From positions 1-47,266 of the forward strand of contig JASFYN010000001.1 in the NCBI GenBank assembly GCA_030055615.1: 47,266 bases of DNA. The letters run 5' to 3'. The translations under genes were made by a program, and so were the position numbers. Shown here piece after piece: positions 1 through 9,076 of this stretch (positions are counted from its first letter, which is position 1; each line of letters starts with the position of its first letter). The notes beneath the pieces were generated by a model, which was given only the letters and a program-made list of their open reading frames with translations, was not told the DNA's origin and made no database searches. Origin of the DNA: Methanothermobacter sp. (lineage in GTDB: Archaea; Methanobacteriota; Methanobacteria; Methanobacteriales; DSM-23052).

Positions 1-176
1 CACTAATGCTAAAACACCTAAACAAGAAAAAAGAAGCCACACTAATAGAAAAAGCCCTCACAAAAACACTAAAAAAAGGAATAAAAACACCAGACCTCAA
101 AGGAAAACACACAACAACACAAGTAGCCCAAAAAATCAGGGAACAAGTAGAAGAATATCTTTCAACCACCCCATAA
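1..176 (+). CDS. Isopropylmalate/homoisocitrate dehydrogenase family, C-terminal fragment (5' truncated by window)
   Basis: The reading frame is open from base 3 to a TAA stop at 174-176 and encodes about 57 C-terminal residues. The stretch ending in KTPDLKGKHTTTQVAQKI resembles the conserved C-terminus of the beta-decarboxylating dehydrogenases LeuB and AksF, which carry a T-P-D-L-G-G motif followed by a final helix. These enzymes oxidise and decarboxylate 3-isopropylmalate (leucine pathway) or homoisocitrate and its longer homologues (2-oxosuberate for coenzyme B in methanogens). The fragment is too short to tell LeuB from AksF. The active-site residues lie upstream, outside the window. It is followed after 23 bases by the cysteine desulfurase gene on the same strand. 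Confidence 0.7.
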   Translation, partial: LMLKHLNKKKEATLIEKALTKTLKKGIKTPDLKGKHTTTQVAQKIREQVEEYLSTTP

Positions 177-199
177 TTGCACCCTCGAGGTGATAAGGG

Positions 200-1402
200 A
201 TGAACCCCAGAGAACTTAGAAATGACATCCCCCTATTAGAAGATTATGTTTACCTTGATGCTGCAAGCACAACACCAACACCCAGACCGGTCGTAGAGGC
301 CATGGACAAATACTATTACGAGTATAATGCGAATACAGGAAGGGGTGCATATTCACTTGCAGTTAAAGCAACTGAAAAATTAGAAGAAGCAAGGAAAAAG
401 ATAGCGGATTTCGTGAATGCGCAAGCAGAGGAGATAATATTCACAAAGAATACAACGGAGTCAATAAATCTTGTTGCAACAGGCCTTAGATTTGAGAAGG
501 GAGATTCTATTATCGTTCCAAACATCGAACACCATTCAAATTACTTGCCATGGTTAAAACTCCGAGAAAAGGGAGTGAACATAAAAATAATCAAAGCAGA
601 TAAAAATGGTATTATCGACCCTGGGCGCGTAGAAGAGGCTGTAGATGAAAATACCAAGCTTATAACAGTAACACATGTATCTAACGCTATAGGCTCAGTC
701 CAAGATATAAGAGAGATCGGTAGGATCGCGGAAGAGAATAATATACTTTTCATGGTAGATGCTGCCCAATCATTTGGGCATATGAAAGTTGATGTTAAGG
801 AATTTAGGGCAGACTTCATAGCATTCCCAGGACATAAAGGGGCTCTAGGCCCTGTTGGCACAGGATTCCTTTACTGTAACATTCAGAGTGTCGATAAACT
901 TGAACCGCCAAATCTAGGCGGCGGAACCGTGGTTGACGTATTAGAAGATCAGTTTAAATTAGAAGAACCGCCAAGGAGGTTTGAAGCCGGAACATTAAAT
1001 ATAGCGGGTTTCATAGGCCTTGGAAGGGCAATAGATTATCTCAAGAAGATAGGTATGGATAAGATAGAAAAACATGGCAAAAATCTTACAAGAAGATTAT
1101 ATGAATCCCTCAATCAGATCGACACAGTTGAATGCTATGGAGATCCCAAAAATATTTATGGGATAGTATCCTTCAACATAGACAATATAAACCCTGATGA
1201 TGTCGCGAGAATGCTAGATGAGAGGGCTTGGATATGTGTTAGAAGTGGTCATCATTGCGCCATACCAGCTATGAGACACCTTGGAGTCCATGAAAAGGGC
1301 GGTACCGTTAGAGCCTCCATACACTATTATAATATCCCAGAAGATATTGAAATATTAACAGAAACTATAAATGAAATAGTGAAAATGGGGAGTTTAAAAT
1401 GA
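200..1402 (+). CDS. Cysteine desulfurase (NifS/SufS family)
   Basis: A 400-residue class V aminotransferase-fold enzyme that removes sulfur from cysteine with PLP and passes it on as a persulfide for Fe-S cluster or thiolation chemistry. Visible features are H111-H112 in the PLP-stacking region, the D187-A-A-Q-S motif that holds the PLP ring nitrogen, the Schiff-base lysine K213 in PGHKGALGP, and the catalytic cysteine C353 in RSGHHCA. The spacing and the RSGHHCA loop are of the SufS/CsdA group rather than classical NifS. The length is normal for the family. The ATG at 200 is preceded by GAGGTGAT at good spacing. The stop overlaps the start of a 25-codon ORF (ATGA). No SufBCD or scaffold gene lies next to it in this window. 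Confidence 0.93.
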   Translation: MNPRELRNDIPLLEDYVYLDAASTTPTPRPVVEAMDKYYYEYNANTGRGAYSLAVKATEKLEEARKKIADFVNAQAEEIIFTKNTTESINLVATGLRFEKGDSIIVPNIEHHSNYLPWLKLREKGVNIKIIKADKNGIIDPGRVEEAVDENTKLITVTHVSNAIGSVQDIREIGRIAEENNILFMVDAAQSFGHMKVDVKEFRADFIAFPGHKGALGPVGTGFLYCNIQSVDKLEPPNLGGGTVVDVLEDQFKLEEPPRRFEAGTLNIAGFIGLGRAIDYLKKIGMDKIEKHGKNLTRRLYESLNQIDTVECYGDPKNIYGIVSFNIDNINPDDVARMLDERAWICVRSGHHCAIPAMRHLGVHEKGGTVRASIHYYNIPEDIEILTETINEIVKMGSLK

Positions 1403-1476
1403 CAAAGGCACAGGTAATAGCCATACTAATAATAATCATAATGATTATAAGCACAATAGCATATGCGCTAATATAA
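1399..1476 (+). CDS. 25-residue single-span membrane microprotein (hypothetical)
   Basis: A short ORF starts within the stop of the cysteine desulfurase gene (ATGA overlap) and encodes MTKAQVIAIL followed by a run of isoleucines, methionine and leucine, ending in AYALI. Almost the whole peptide is one predicted transmembrane helix with a short, positively charged N-terminus, so an N-in orientation is plausible. Its stop lies just before the AGGAGG that serves lumazine synthase, so it would be translated from the same message as its neighbours. I do not recognise a family. The ATGA coupling and the sharp hydrophobic character argue for a real gene, but an ORF this short could arise by chance in AT-rich DNA. 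Confidence 0.5.
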   Translation: MTKAQVIAILIIIIMIISTIAYALI

Positions 1477-1495
1477 TATTCTAGGAGGAACAGTA

Positions 1496-1912
1496 ATGGA
1501 AAAAGTTAGGATAGGGGCTGTGGTAGCTGAATTTAATTATGACATAACCCAGATGATGTTAAAGTTGGCTGAGGAACATGCAAGATTTCTCGGTTCTGAG
1601 ATAACCAAAGTCGTGCCCGTACCAGGCGTCTTTGACATGCCCCTCGCGATCAAGAAACTCTTAGAAGATGACAATATAGATGCTGTCATAACATTAGGAG
1701 CTGTTATTGAAGGGGCAACAGACCATGATCAGATAGTAGCACAACATGCATCCCGTAAAATAGCCGACCTTGCACTAGAATATGATAAACCAGTAGCCCT
1801 AGGAATTTCAGGGCCTAGTATGAGCCGGTTAGAAGCCCATCAACGAGTAGATTACGCTAAAAGGGCTGTTGAAGCTGCCGTTAAAATGTATAGGAGACTT
1901 AAAAAACTCTAG
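1496..1912 (+). CDS. ribH: 6,7-dimethyl-8-ribityllumazine synthase
   Basis: A 138-residue protein of normal length for archaeal lumazine synthase, the penultimate step of riboflavin synthesis: it condenses 5-amino-6-ribitylamino-uracil with 3,4-dihydroxy-2-butanone 4-phosphate. Signatures are the N-terminal strand with AEFNYDI, VPGVFDMPLA (substrate ring-binding loop), LGAVIEGATDHD with the catalytic-region histidine, and the C-terminal helix RLEAHQRVDYAKRAVEAA. Such proteins assemble into pentamers or 60-mer shells in the cytoplasm. An AGGAGG lies 7-8 bases before the ATG. In methanogens flavin precursors also feed coenzyme F420 synthesis, so the gene is housekeeping here. It lies in a plus-strand run with the cysteine desulfurase and marker 11 genes. 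Confidence 0.95.
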   Translation: MEKVRIGAVVAEFNYDITQMMLKLAEEHARFLGSEITKVVPVPGVFDMPLAIKKLLEDDNIDAVITLGAVIEGATDHDQIVAQHASRKIADLALEYDKPVALGISGPSMSRLEAHQRVDYAKRAVEAAVKMYRRLKKL

Positions 1913-1920
1913 ATTTTGGG

Positions 1921-2862
1921 ATGGAATTGCAGATTCTAAAACCTGAAGAATTAAGGGAGAAATTTAAAGATCCATGGATAGCTCCTTATAAAAAAATCAT
2001 CACAATGGTAGACAAAGACCTTGTAGAGATAATAGAATATCATCCTTGTATCTCAGGCTCCCATTGGATGATCTACCAATACCCACGGACAAGCAAACTA
2101 ATACTAAAGGCAAAAAGGGATGGTAACCGCCACATTTACCTTACAAAGACGGGAAAAACACATCTAAAATTAAGGGCGAGCTTAAACGCTGCTGGAATCG
2201 AAGAAGTAACCGTAACAAATGATGAAGTTAAGGTCGTTCACGCCGGCCTTGCGGGGGCTGGTGTTGGCGCTGCAATGTGCCGTGGGATGGCCGAAGGCGT
2301 TAAACGGGTTGAACTATATGATGTTGGCGGAGGATCAAAGGTTGGAAGGGCCGCTGTGATAACACCAAGACTTGAGAAAGTTATCATAGGCATAGATGAT
2401 ACAGATACAAAGGATAAAGGAGCTACATGGACCCTCGCACATAATATTGGGGTTGAACTTTCAAGTGAAGGTTTCGAGTACTTGGATCATATTATAGTGC
2501 AACTTTATCCACACAACCCATATAAGACACAAAATTGCGTTTCCGTTGCATTAACATTCGCAGTTAAACCAGGAACCCAAGAAGAACTCATAGAAAGGAT
2601 TATAGAGAAGCTAAAGGAGAAAACTCTCTCTGATAAGACTTCAATCGCAATCTTTAATGGTATAATGATCCCAGAAAAGCTTAGAGAATATTCTATAAGA
2701 GCTAAGAAAAAATTAATCACTGCAGATGAAGCCAGAAAAGTTGCGGAAAAAGTTGGAGTCCGATTAATAGAAGTCACAGGAGCCCAAGGACAGATCGGAG
2801 CCCTTGCAGCTATAGGATTATCTGATGATGTTGATGAGGCTGTTAAAGTTTATCAGAGATGA
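1921..2862 (+). CDS. Methanogenesis marker protein 11
   Basis: A 313-residue protein recognised as methanogenesis marker 11, a family found essentially only in methanogens and close methane-metabolising relatives; its exact role is not established. The N-terminal part contains CISGSHWMIYQYPRTSK. The centre holds a glycine-rich stretch (GLAGAGVGAAMCRGMAEGV). From about residue 156 comes IGIDDTDTKDKGATW, which closely resembles the I-D-D-T-D-x-x-x-G nucleotide-binding motif of TiaS, the tRNA-Ile2 agmatinylcytidine synthetase. That likeness suggests ATP-dependent chemistry, but this is inference. The gene begins 8 bases after ribH and its 3' end overlaps the convergent glycosyltransferase gene by 20 bases. 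Confidence 0.9.
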   Translation: MELQILKPEELREKFKDPWIAPYKKIITMVDKDLVEIIEYHPCISGSHWMIYQYPRTSKLILKAKRDGNRHIYLTKTGKTHLKLRASLNAAGIEEVTVTNDEVKVVHAGLAGAGVGAAMCRGMAEGVKRVELYDVGGGSKVGRAAVITPRLEKVIIGIDDTDTKDKGATWTLAHNIGVELSSEGFEYLDHIIVQLYPHNPYKTQNCVSVALTFAVKPGTQEELIERIIEKLKEKTLSDKTSIAIFNGIMIPEKLREYSIRAKKKLITADEARKVAEKVGVRLIEVTGAQGQIGALAAIGLSDDVDEAVKVYQR

Positions 2863-4552
2863 TATTGAGGAATATACCCTCTTCTATTGTGGCAAATTGC
2901 ATATTACTCTTTATCGGCTTCCCAATCTCTACCATGATGACATGAGCATCCCAGTATATGGTATAGTTTTCCATGGGCGAATTTTCATTAAAGTATATTG
3001 TTTTAACATGCATTCCATTTATATAAATTGCATACGAACCATTCCTCATCGCGCCTAAGGCTGTTGCAATCTTTTTACCATCAAGGTATATGTTTACTTC
3101 ACGACCACTTTTATCATTATCTTCAATTAAAATACCATTTTCTATCGTAATATTAGATCGATTCGGAATTTTACGGATTGCAAATATATTATTGAAAACT
3201 TTCCGAAGGGCGCTGTCCCTAATCACATCCCCCACATTCACGTCTAATATTTCCCTAGCATTTACTGGTATTCTTATGATGTTAACATCGCTAGGCCTTG
3301 ATTCCTTTAATGTGTAATCTACTCCCCCAATATAGACTATATCACCATAGTTGAGCCCCAGGGTGTCAGCAGCCTCCTCTGGCAATCTTATAGTATCATT
3401 TTCGCCTTCAAGGGCACTATCTATAGTATATGGCCCCCTAACATCAAATGTCTTATTCTCCACATTCTTTTTCCATATTATAAGATTTCCAGGGTTGGGT
3501 TCGATGGATATTTTACCTTCATCAATATGAACCGCCCCAACAAGTGCTGAAATCATGGCAACGAGGATAAGGGCTGACACCAAAATGGGAAAATGCATGT
3601 AAACAAATGATCTTAAAACTTGTAAACGACCCTTTGAACGGGCTAAAACATAATATGATCTTTTAACCAACGCCACAAAATAATAAGCTGCTATAACAAT
3701 TCCCAAAACACCCATTATAATACCTACAACTGGGGGAATCGCCCTGATAAAAAATATGCTAAAGATTCCTAAGGTAATAAGTGAAAGTCCAAGTATGCAC
3801 ATTCGAATTGACTCCCCCATGGAATCCATCATGGTTATCCTACCATACTTAAGAGCCCTGTCAACGATGGTACGGACAACCTCTGTAGCTACAATATTAA
3901 GCTCAGAAAGACTTGCCATGTCATGTTCAAGTTCGCCTATATTAACCTCTTTAACATTTAACCCCTGGACATCGGCATCGAGAACTATCCCCACGTCAAC
4001 TCCATAATCATCTTCAAATTTCATCCGCTCGAGAACACTTCTTTTAGCGGCGAACTGGCCGCTTAATGGCTGCTCAAACTTTATTTCCGGAAAGAAAAAT
4101 CTCAAGAGTGGTTTTGCGGTTAATTCAGTGACTCTACCAGCTCTTCTTTTAAATTTGGTCTTTGTAATATCCGCCCGACCATCTATGATGGGTTTTATCA
4201 TCTTATCTATCTTGGCTGTTGTGATATTTTTAAGATCAGCGTCTAAAAAGACTACGATATCACCCTTCGAATGTTTAAACCCAGTTCTAAGGGCTGCGCC
4301 CTTGCCACGATTGCTTGCATGGCGTATTATCTTCGCACCCGCTCTTTTGGCCTCTTTGTAAGTATTGTCAAATGAACCATCATCAACCACAATAACTTCA
4401 TCCACATAGGATGAATTCTGGGCTGTCTTAACAACCTTTGCAACGGTTTTTTCTTCATTATAGGCGGGTATAACCACTGAAACACTGAAATCCTTTTCAT
4501 ACCCCTTCAAAGCACATAATAATATTACTATCATGAGGATTAACCAATACAT
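2843..4552 (-). CDS. Membrane-anchored family 2 glycosyltransferase with extracytoplasmic C-terminal domain
   Basis: A 569-residue protein. An N-terminal hydrophobic segment (about 1-16) is followed by a GT-A domain (24-240) with VVIPAYNEEKT, VVDDGS (55-60), RGKGAALRTGF and the metal-binding D104-A-D106. Two or three membrane spans occur around 251-297 and one around 320-343. Residues 344-569 are then probably outside the cell. This tail contains two similar short units, at 388-407 (IRLPEEAADTLGLNYGDIVY) and 426-445 (IRIPVNAREILDVNVGDVIR), separated by 18 residues. The GT part resembles dolichyl-phosphate or glucosyl-3-phosphoglycerate transferases and probably moves a sugar to a lipid or surface polymer. 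Typical family members lack the tail. It is divergent from purE across a 223-bp intergenic region. Confidence 0.85.
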   Translation of the reverse strand: MYWLILMIVILLCALKGYEKDFSVSVVIPAYNEEKTVAKVVKTAQNSSYVDEVIVVDDGSFDNTYKEAKRAGAKIIRHASNRGKGAALRTGFKHSKGDIVVFLDADLKNITTAKIDKMIKPIIDGRADITKTKFKRRAGRVTELTAKPLLRFFFPEIKFEQPLSGQFAAKRSVLERMKFEDDYGVDVGIVLDADVQGLNVKEVNIGELEHDMASLSELNIVATEVVRTIVDRALKYGRITMMDSMGESIRMCILGLSLITLGIFSIFFIRAIPPVVGIIMGVLGIVIAAYYFVALVKRSYYVLARSKGRLQVLRSFVYMHFPILVSALILVAMISALVGAVHIDEGKISIEPNPGNLIIWKKNVENKTFDVRGPYTIDSALEGENDTIRLPEEAADTLGLNYGDIVYIGGVDYTLKESRPSDVNIIRIPVNAREILDVNVGDVIRDSALRKVFNNIFAIRKIPNRSNITIENGILIEDNDKSGREVNIYLDGKKIATALGAMRNGSYAIYINGMHVKTIYFNENSPMENYTIYWDAHVIMVEIGKPIKSNMQFATIEEGIFLNIISDKL

Positions 4553-4634
4553 GCCTCCGACTCCAAAAGATTCTATATGTCATGAGGAAATATCCCCATA
4601 ACAACTCTAATGTTATTATAAAAAAATACTACAA

Positions 4635-4643
4635 TATATAAAT
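4635..4643 (+). promoter_or_regulatory. Candidate TATA box in the 223-bp divergent region before purE
   Basis: TATATAAAT within ACAATATATAAATTAG fits an archaeal TATA element pointing towards purE. About 10 bases further on, TTTATAAA at 4651-4658 reads as a TATA element on the other strand for the glycosyltransferase gene. A start from 4635 would give a leader of roughly 110 bases to the purE ATG, long for this genome, so another promoter nearer the gene is possible. Confidence 0.35.
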
Positions 4644-4775
4644 TAGACAAATTTATAAAGAAAAGCCTAGTATGATTTCACTTTAAAAAGATTAAAATGG
4701 GAACCTATCAACGAAAAGACATCTTTTACCCTCTATCAAAAGCTATGTTCACTTTCATAATTTTTAGGTGGTTAA

Positions 4776-5780
4776 ATGAAACCGAAGGTAATGATAGTTC
4801 TTGGAAGCGGAACAGATTATAGGATAGCTGAAAAGGCCATGGACGTCCTTGAAAAACTTAAAATATCCTACGATTTGAAGGTAGCATCAGCACATAGAAC
4901 CCATGAAAGGGTTAAAAGCATCGTTTTAGATTCTGTTAAAAATGGCGTGGAAGTTTTCATAGGCATAGCTGGATTATCAGCACATCTTCCAGGAATAATA
5001 GCTGCGAACACTCATCGACCAGTTGTAGGGGTGCCTGTTGATGTAAAAATAGGAGGCCTCGACGCTTTATTCGCATGTTCTCAGATGCCATTCCCAGTTC
5101 CGGTGGCCACTGTTGGTATTGACAGGGGCGAAAACGGCGCCTTATTCGCAGCCCAGATACTTGGAACCTATAACCAGAAAATAAGAGCCCGTATAATAAA
5201 ACTTAGAAAAGGATATTATGAAAAGGTCGAAAGGGATGAATCACATATCACTAATAACATCGAAGGAGATTATTACTCTCCAATTAAAATAGCGATCCCA
5301 GAGCCAACATGGACAACCAATGAGAAGAGTGCGGATAATGACAGCCCACTTGTTTCTGTCATTCCAGGCAGCTATTCTGATATGAAAATCACTAAAAAAG
5401 TCACCATGTTCTTGGATAGACTAGGCATATCCTATGATTTGAATGTTATATCCCCCATAAGATATCCTGAACGTTTCCAGAAATACATAGAGAATATGGA
5501 AACTGTCAAATTATTCATAGCGATCAGCGGATTATCTGCACATGTAACCGGCACAATAGCAGCCCTTACAGACAAACCAGTTATAGGAGTTCCCTGTGCT
5601 TTTAAAGCCTATGGTCTAGATTCTCTATTTTCTATGGTTAACATGCCCCCAGGAGCCCCTGTAGGTATTGTCGGAATAGGAAATGGTGGTAATGCCGCCA
5701 TATTAGCGGCTGAAATCCTCGGAATAAAAAATGAAAAAATAGAAACAAGAATAAAAAAACTAAAAGGAGGGATCCACTAA
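4776..5780 (+). CDS. purE: Tandem-duplicated PurE (N5-CAIR mutase / AIR carboxylase)
   Basis: A 334-residue protein made of two PurE domains, residues 1-135 and 190-320, joined by a charged linker. PurE interconverts carboxylated aminoimidazole ribonucleotides in purine synthesis. Domain 1 has GSGTD (10-14), SAHRTHER (38-45) with the catalytic-type H40, GLSAHLPG, and a VPVD loop. Domain 2 has the canonical-looking PGSYSD (197-202) and GLSAHVTG, but reads SPIRYPER (226-233) where SAHRTP is expected, so its catalytic histidine is replaced by isoleucine. A tandem PurE is known from Methanothermobacter. Only the first half looks fully active. The ATG is preceded by AGGTGG. A UbiD-family gene follows after 20 bases and is probably co-transcribed. 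Confidence 0.92.
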   Translation: MKPKVMIVLGSGTDYRIAEKAMDVLEKLKISYDLKVASAHRTHERVKSIVLDSVKNGVEVFIGIAGLSAHLPGIIAANTHRPVVGVPVDVKIGGLDALFACSQMPFPVPVATVGIDRGENGALFAAQILGTYNQKIRARIIKLRKGYYEKVERDESHITNNIEGDYYSPIKIAIPEPTWTTNEKSADNDSPLVSVIPGSYSDMKITKKVTMFLDRLGISYDLNVISPIRYPERFQKYIENMETVKLFIAISGLSAHVTGTIAALTDKPVIGVPCAFKAYGLDSLFSMVNMPPGAPVGIVGIGNGGNAAILAAEILGIKNEKIETRIKKLKGGIH

Positions 5781-5800
5781 CTTCCAAACTAGGTGATCAA

Positions 5801-7066
5801 ATGAGAAAATTTCTACAAGCCATAAAAAACGAATTCGATATTATAAAAATCGAAAGGGAAGTTTCAACCCATATTGAAGCCGCCAAAATCCTCAGAGAAC
5901 ATCCCAAAGAAATAGTAATCCTAGAAAATATCAAGGAATCTAACATACCAGTGATTTCAGGAATATGCAACAGTAGAGAAAAAATTTCAAGAGCGCTTAA
6001 TTGCAAAAAAGAGAACATAACAAAACGCATAATCCAAGCAATGGATAACCCGACCCCAATAGAAAATATTAAAAAACTAGAAGGTTACCATTCCCAAAAA
6101 GCAAATTTAGAGAAGCTACCAATCCTAAAATACTATAAAAAAGATGGCGGCCATTATATTACCGCTGGCGCCATCATAGCCAAAGACCCAGAAACTATGG
6201 TACGGAATGCTTCTATCCATAGGATGATGTTACTCGATAAAAGACACCTAGCTGTCCGAATAGTTCCAAGACACCTCTACAATTACTACAAAAGAGCTGA
6301 AGAAATGGGAAAAGATTTGCCTGTAGCTATAGTCATTGGAATGCACCCTGCAACATTACTCGCAACAACAACCTCAGTACCAATAGATGTTGATGAACTA
6401 GAAGTTGCAAACAATTTCCATGACGGAAAACTTAAACTTTTCAAATGCGAAAAAGTGGACATTGAAGTCCCAGAGGCGGAGATAATAATAGAAGGGAAGA
6501 TCTTAGCCAACAAAAGAACTGATGAAGGCCCTTTCGTGGATTTAACTGGTACATATGATATCATAAGAAAAGAACCTATTATAGAAGTTGAAAGGATCCA
6601 CTTTAAAAAAGACCCATTATATCATGCTATTTTACCCGCCGGACTTGAACATAAACTCCTCCAGGGACTTCCACAAGAGCCGAGAATATTCAAAGCTGTG
6701 GAAAATACCGTACCAACTGTAAAGAATGTGATTCTTACAGAGGGCGGTTGTTGCTGGTTACATGCGGTCGTTTCCATGGAAAAACAGGCTGAAGGTGATG
6801 CTAAAAATGTTATAATGGCGGCTTTATCAGCCCACCCATCATTAAAGCATGTTGTGGTTGTTGACGATGATATAAACCCCTTCGATTTAGAAGATGTGGA
6901 GTATGCAATAGCTACGCGAGTAAAAGATGATGACATAATTATAGTCCGGGGGGCGAGGGGTTCATCACTCGATCCTTCAGCATTAGCCGATGGAACAACC
7001 ACAAAGGTTGGAGTAGACGCTACAAAACCATTAAAAGGATCCGAGAAATTTGAGAGGATAATCTAG
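5801..7066 (+). CDS. UbiD-family decarboxylase, probable anhydromevalonate phosphate decarboxylase
   Basis: A 421-residue UbiD-type decarboxylase, a family using prenylated FMN. Conserved blocks include the central [42 protein letters not shown] followed by [10 protein letters not shown] (glutamate-rich active-site region), and [13 protein letters not shown] near the C-terminus. The length fits archaeal members shorter than bacterial UbiD (about 490). In archaea this subgroup decarboxylates trans-anhydromevalonate 5-phosphate to isopentenyl phosphate, the step after phosphomevalonate dehydratase. That assignment is supported by the aconitase X gene at 27.6 kb in the same window. A role in another aromatic decarboxylation cannot be excluded. 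Its 3' end overlaps the convergent AmrS gene by 4 bases. Confidence 0.85.
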   Translation: MRKFLQAIKNEFDIIKIEREVSTHIEAAKILREHPKEIVILENIKESNIPVISGICNSREKISRALNCKKENITKRIIQAMDNPTPIENIKKLEGYHSQKANLEKLPILKYYKKDGGHYITAGAIIAKDPETMVRNASIHRMMLLDKRHLAVRIVPRHLYNYYKRAEEMGKDLPVAIVIGMHPATLLATTTSVPIDVDELEVANNFHDGKLKLFKCEKVDIEVPEAEIIIEGKILANKRTDEGPFVDLTGTYDIIRKEPIIEVERIHFKKDPLYHAILPAGLEHKLLQGLPQEPRIFKAVENTVPTVKNVILTEGGCCWLHAVVSMEKQAEGDAKNVIMAALSAHPSLKHVVVVDDDINPFDLEDVEYAIATRVKDDDIIIVRGARGSSLDPSALADGTTTKVGVDATKPLKGSEKFERII

Positions 7067-8067
7067 ATTATTATATCTATTTTCGCATTACAAGAAGGGC
7101 ACCTACCCTTTTTCAAATTTAACTGGTTTATCTGGAAACCATATCTTTGTACTAGAAGTTCGCCACAATTATAACAATAGGTGTTTTCCTCTGAAAGACC
7201 TGGAACATTCCCCACATAAACATATCTCATACCTTCTTCAAGTGCCATTTTACGGGCTTTGAGAAGCGTCTCTGTTGGCGTTGGGGGTAAATGTTGCATC
7301 TTATAATGGGGGTAGAAACGTGTGAAATGTAATGGGACTTCAACCCCAACTTCTTCTGCCATGAACTTGACAAGGGCCCGGAGTTCGTCCTCTGAATCAT
7401 TATATCCTGGTATTATAAGGTTTGTGACTTCAATGTGTATTCCTGCATCATGCATCCATTTTATACTGTCAAGTACTGGTTGTAACTTTGCACTGCAGAC
7501 AGTCTTATAGAATTCATCTTTCATCCCTTTCAGGTCTATGTTAGCAGCGTCCAACAATGGGGATAAGAGTTCAAGGGTTTCCTCTGTCATATAGCCATTC
7601 GTAACATAAACCGTTTTAATGTCATCCTTGTGTGCAAGTTTTGCACAATCAAGGGTATATTCTAGCCAGATAGTGGGTTCGTTATATGTCCATGCAATAG
7701 ATCTACAATTATACCTTTTAGTAGTCTCAATGGCCTCTTCAGGTGGTATATCCTCTGTATATGCTTCATCTATTACTGCTTGGGAAATATTCCAATTTTG
7801 GCAATGCTTGCAACGAAAGTTACAACCAACCGTCCCTAGAGAATAGACAAAACTGCCAGGGTAAAAATGAAATAATGGTTTTTTTTCAATTGGATCCACT
7901 GCAGAAGAGGATACTGCGGCATAAATTAGACTGTAAAGTTTACCATTTCTGTTTTCCCTTGTGAGGCAAAAGCCTCTTTTACCTTCAGGGATCGAACACC
8001 TCCTATTACATACGCTACATCTCACCCTTTCATTAACCTTTTCATAAAGAATGGCCTCTCTTATCAA
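7063..8067 (-). CDS. amrS: AmmeMemoRadiSam-system radical SAM enzyme (AmrS)
   Basis: A 334-residue radical SAM protein. The cluster motif is CNFRCKHC with C82, C86 and C89 (C-x3-C-x2-C). An N-terminal cysteine-rich segment (C17, C20, C24, C34) and a C-terminal zinc-ribbon pair (CYNC near 297 and CPSC near 323) are typical of the AmmeMemoRadiSam radical SAM family, once called pyruvate formate-lyase activating-like. The substrate of the system is unresolved. The usual partners AMMECR1 and Memo are not in this window. It is the last gene of a minus-strand run ThiL-AmrS, separated from thiL by a single base. The tail overlaps the UbiD-family gene by 4 bases. Confidence 0.9.
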   Translation of the reverse strand: MIREAILYEKVNERVRCSVCNRRCSIPEGKRGFCLTRENRNGKLYSLIYAAVSSSAVDPIEKKPLFHFYPGSFVYSLGTVGCNFRCKHCQNWNISQAVIDEAYTEDIPPEEAIETTKRYNCRSIAWTYNEPTIWLEYTLDCAKLAHKDDIKTVYVTNGYMTEETLELLSPLLDAANIDLKGMKDEFYKTVCSAKLQPVLDSIKWMHDAGIHIEVTNLIIPGYNDSEDELRALVKFMAEEVGVEVPLHFTRFYPHYKMQHLPPTPTETLLKARKMALEEGMRYVYVGNVPGLSEENTYCYNCGELLVQRYGFQINQLNLKKGRCPSCNAKIDIII

Positions 8068-8068
8068 C

Positions 8069-9076
8069 TTAACCCCTCAGATGTTCATATCCTTTTACTG
8101 GTGGTATGTATGTTCTTCCTTCTTTATCAACTATTTCGATTGTCCCTGTTTTAGTGACTTCACCTATGATATGAAAATCTAATTGATCGCGTAGGGGGAT
8201 AACATTTTCGGGTGGGATTGTGAAAAGAAGTTCGAAATCTTCACCATAATAAATTCCCAACTCAAGAGGGTCCTCTCCGATTAATTTCGCTATATCCTCC
8301 ACTTCTTTGGGGATGGGGAGCTTCTCCTCGTATAATCTTATTCCAATGTTGTTGGGGGTGGCATTTATCAGTTCATTCAATTCACTTACAAGGCCATCTG
8401 TTATATCGGTGGCTGCGTTTACAAGATGCGATTTTGCTAGTATTATGGCTTCTTTTAGTCTTGCTTTTGGTTTAAGCGCGTGATCCATTATCTTGGATAA
8501 TATATCATCTGCTAATGGTGTCTCCTTTATATTATGGAGAAGTATTTTTATCCCAGCTGCCGCAAGGCCTAATTGTCCAGTTACCCCTACCAGATCTCCA
8601 TCTCTTGATCCGCTTTTTAAAAGTGCATCCTCTTTCAGTGTTCTTCCAATGGCAGCCCCTGCTAATATTATTTCATCTGCTTCTTTTGTGTCTCCTCCGA
8701 TGAGAGGTATCTTGTAATGGTTGCAAGCTTTGAGAATGCCTCTAAGGAGTTCGTCGAATTCTTCAACTTTCATATGAACTGGAAGACCCATTGACACTAG
8801 GAATCCTACTGGTTCGGCCCCCATCGCGGCTAGATCGCTTATATTGACTGTTACGCTTTTCCAGCCCATTTGTTCATGGGTCATGGCCTTGGGGAAATGG
8901 GAGGTTTGTCTTAATAGGTCGGTTGTTGCAACGATGTACTCTTTGCCCATGTCTATGAGGGCGGCGTCATCGCCAAGACCTTTTATGTTAAAATCTTTCA
9001 GATGCAATTTTATATTGGCTATTATCCTTTTAATAAGCCTTTTTTCTCCTAGATCTGAGACTTTCATTTTTATCAT
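8069..9076 (-). CDS. thiL: Thiamine-monophosphate kinase
   Basis: A 335-residue PurM/ThiL-fold kinase that phosphorylates thiamine monophosphate to the coenzyme thiamine diphosphate with ATP. It shows the GLGDDAALID motif early on, ATTDLL, NISDLAAMGAEPVGFLVS, PLIGGDT, VTGQLGLAAAG and AATDITDGL, the expected order for ThiL. The ATG at 9076 overlaps the stop of cfbA (ATGA), implying translational coupling. A second ATG three codons later (9067) is an alternative start. Thiamine diphosphate would be needed by acetolactate synthase encoded at 41.7 kb, among others. Confidence 0.93.
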   Translation of the reverse strand: MIKMKVSDLGEKRLIKRIIANIKLHLKDFNIKGLGDDAALIDMGKEYIVATTDLLRQTSHFPKAMTHEQMGWKSVTVNISDLAAMGAEPVGFLVSMGLPVHMKVEEFDELLRGILKACNHYKIPLIGGDTKEADEIILAGAAIGRTLKEDALLKSGSRDGDLVGVTGQLGLAAAGIKILLHNIKETPLADDILSKIMDHALKPKARLKEAIILAKSHLVNAATDITDGLVSELNELINATPNNIGIRLYEEKLPIPKEVEDIAKLIGEDPLELGIYYGEDFELLFTIPPENVIPLRDQLDFHIIGEVTKTGTIEIVDKEGRTYIPPVKGYEHLRG

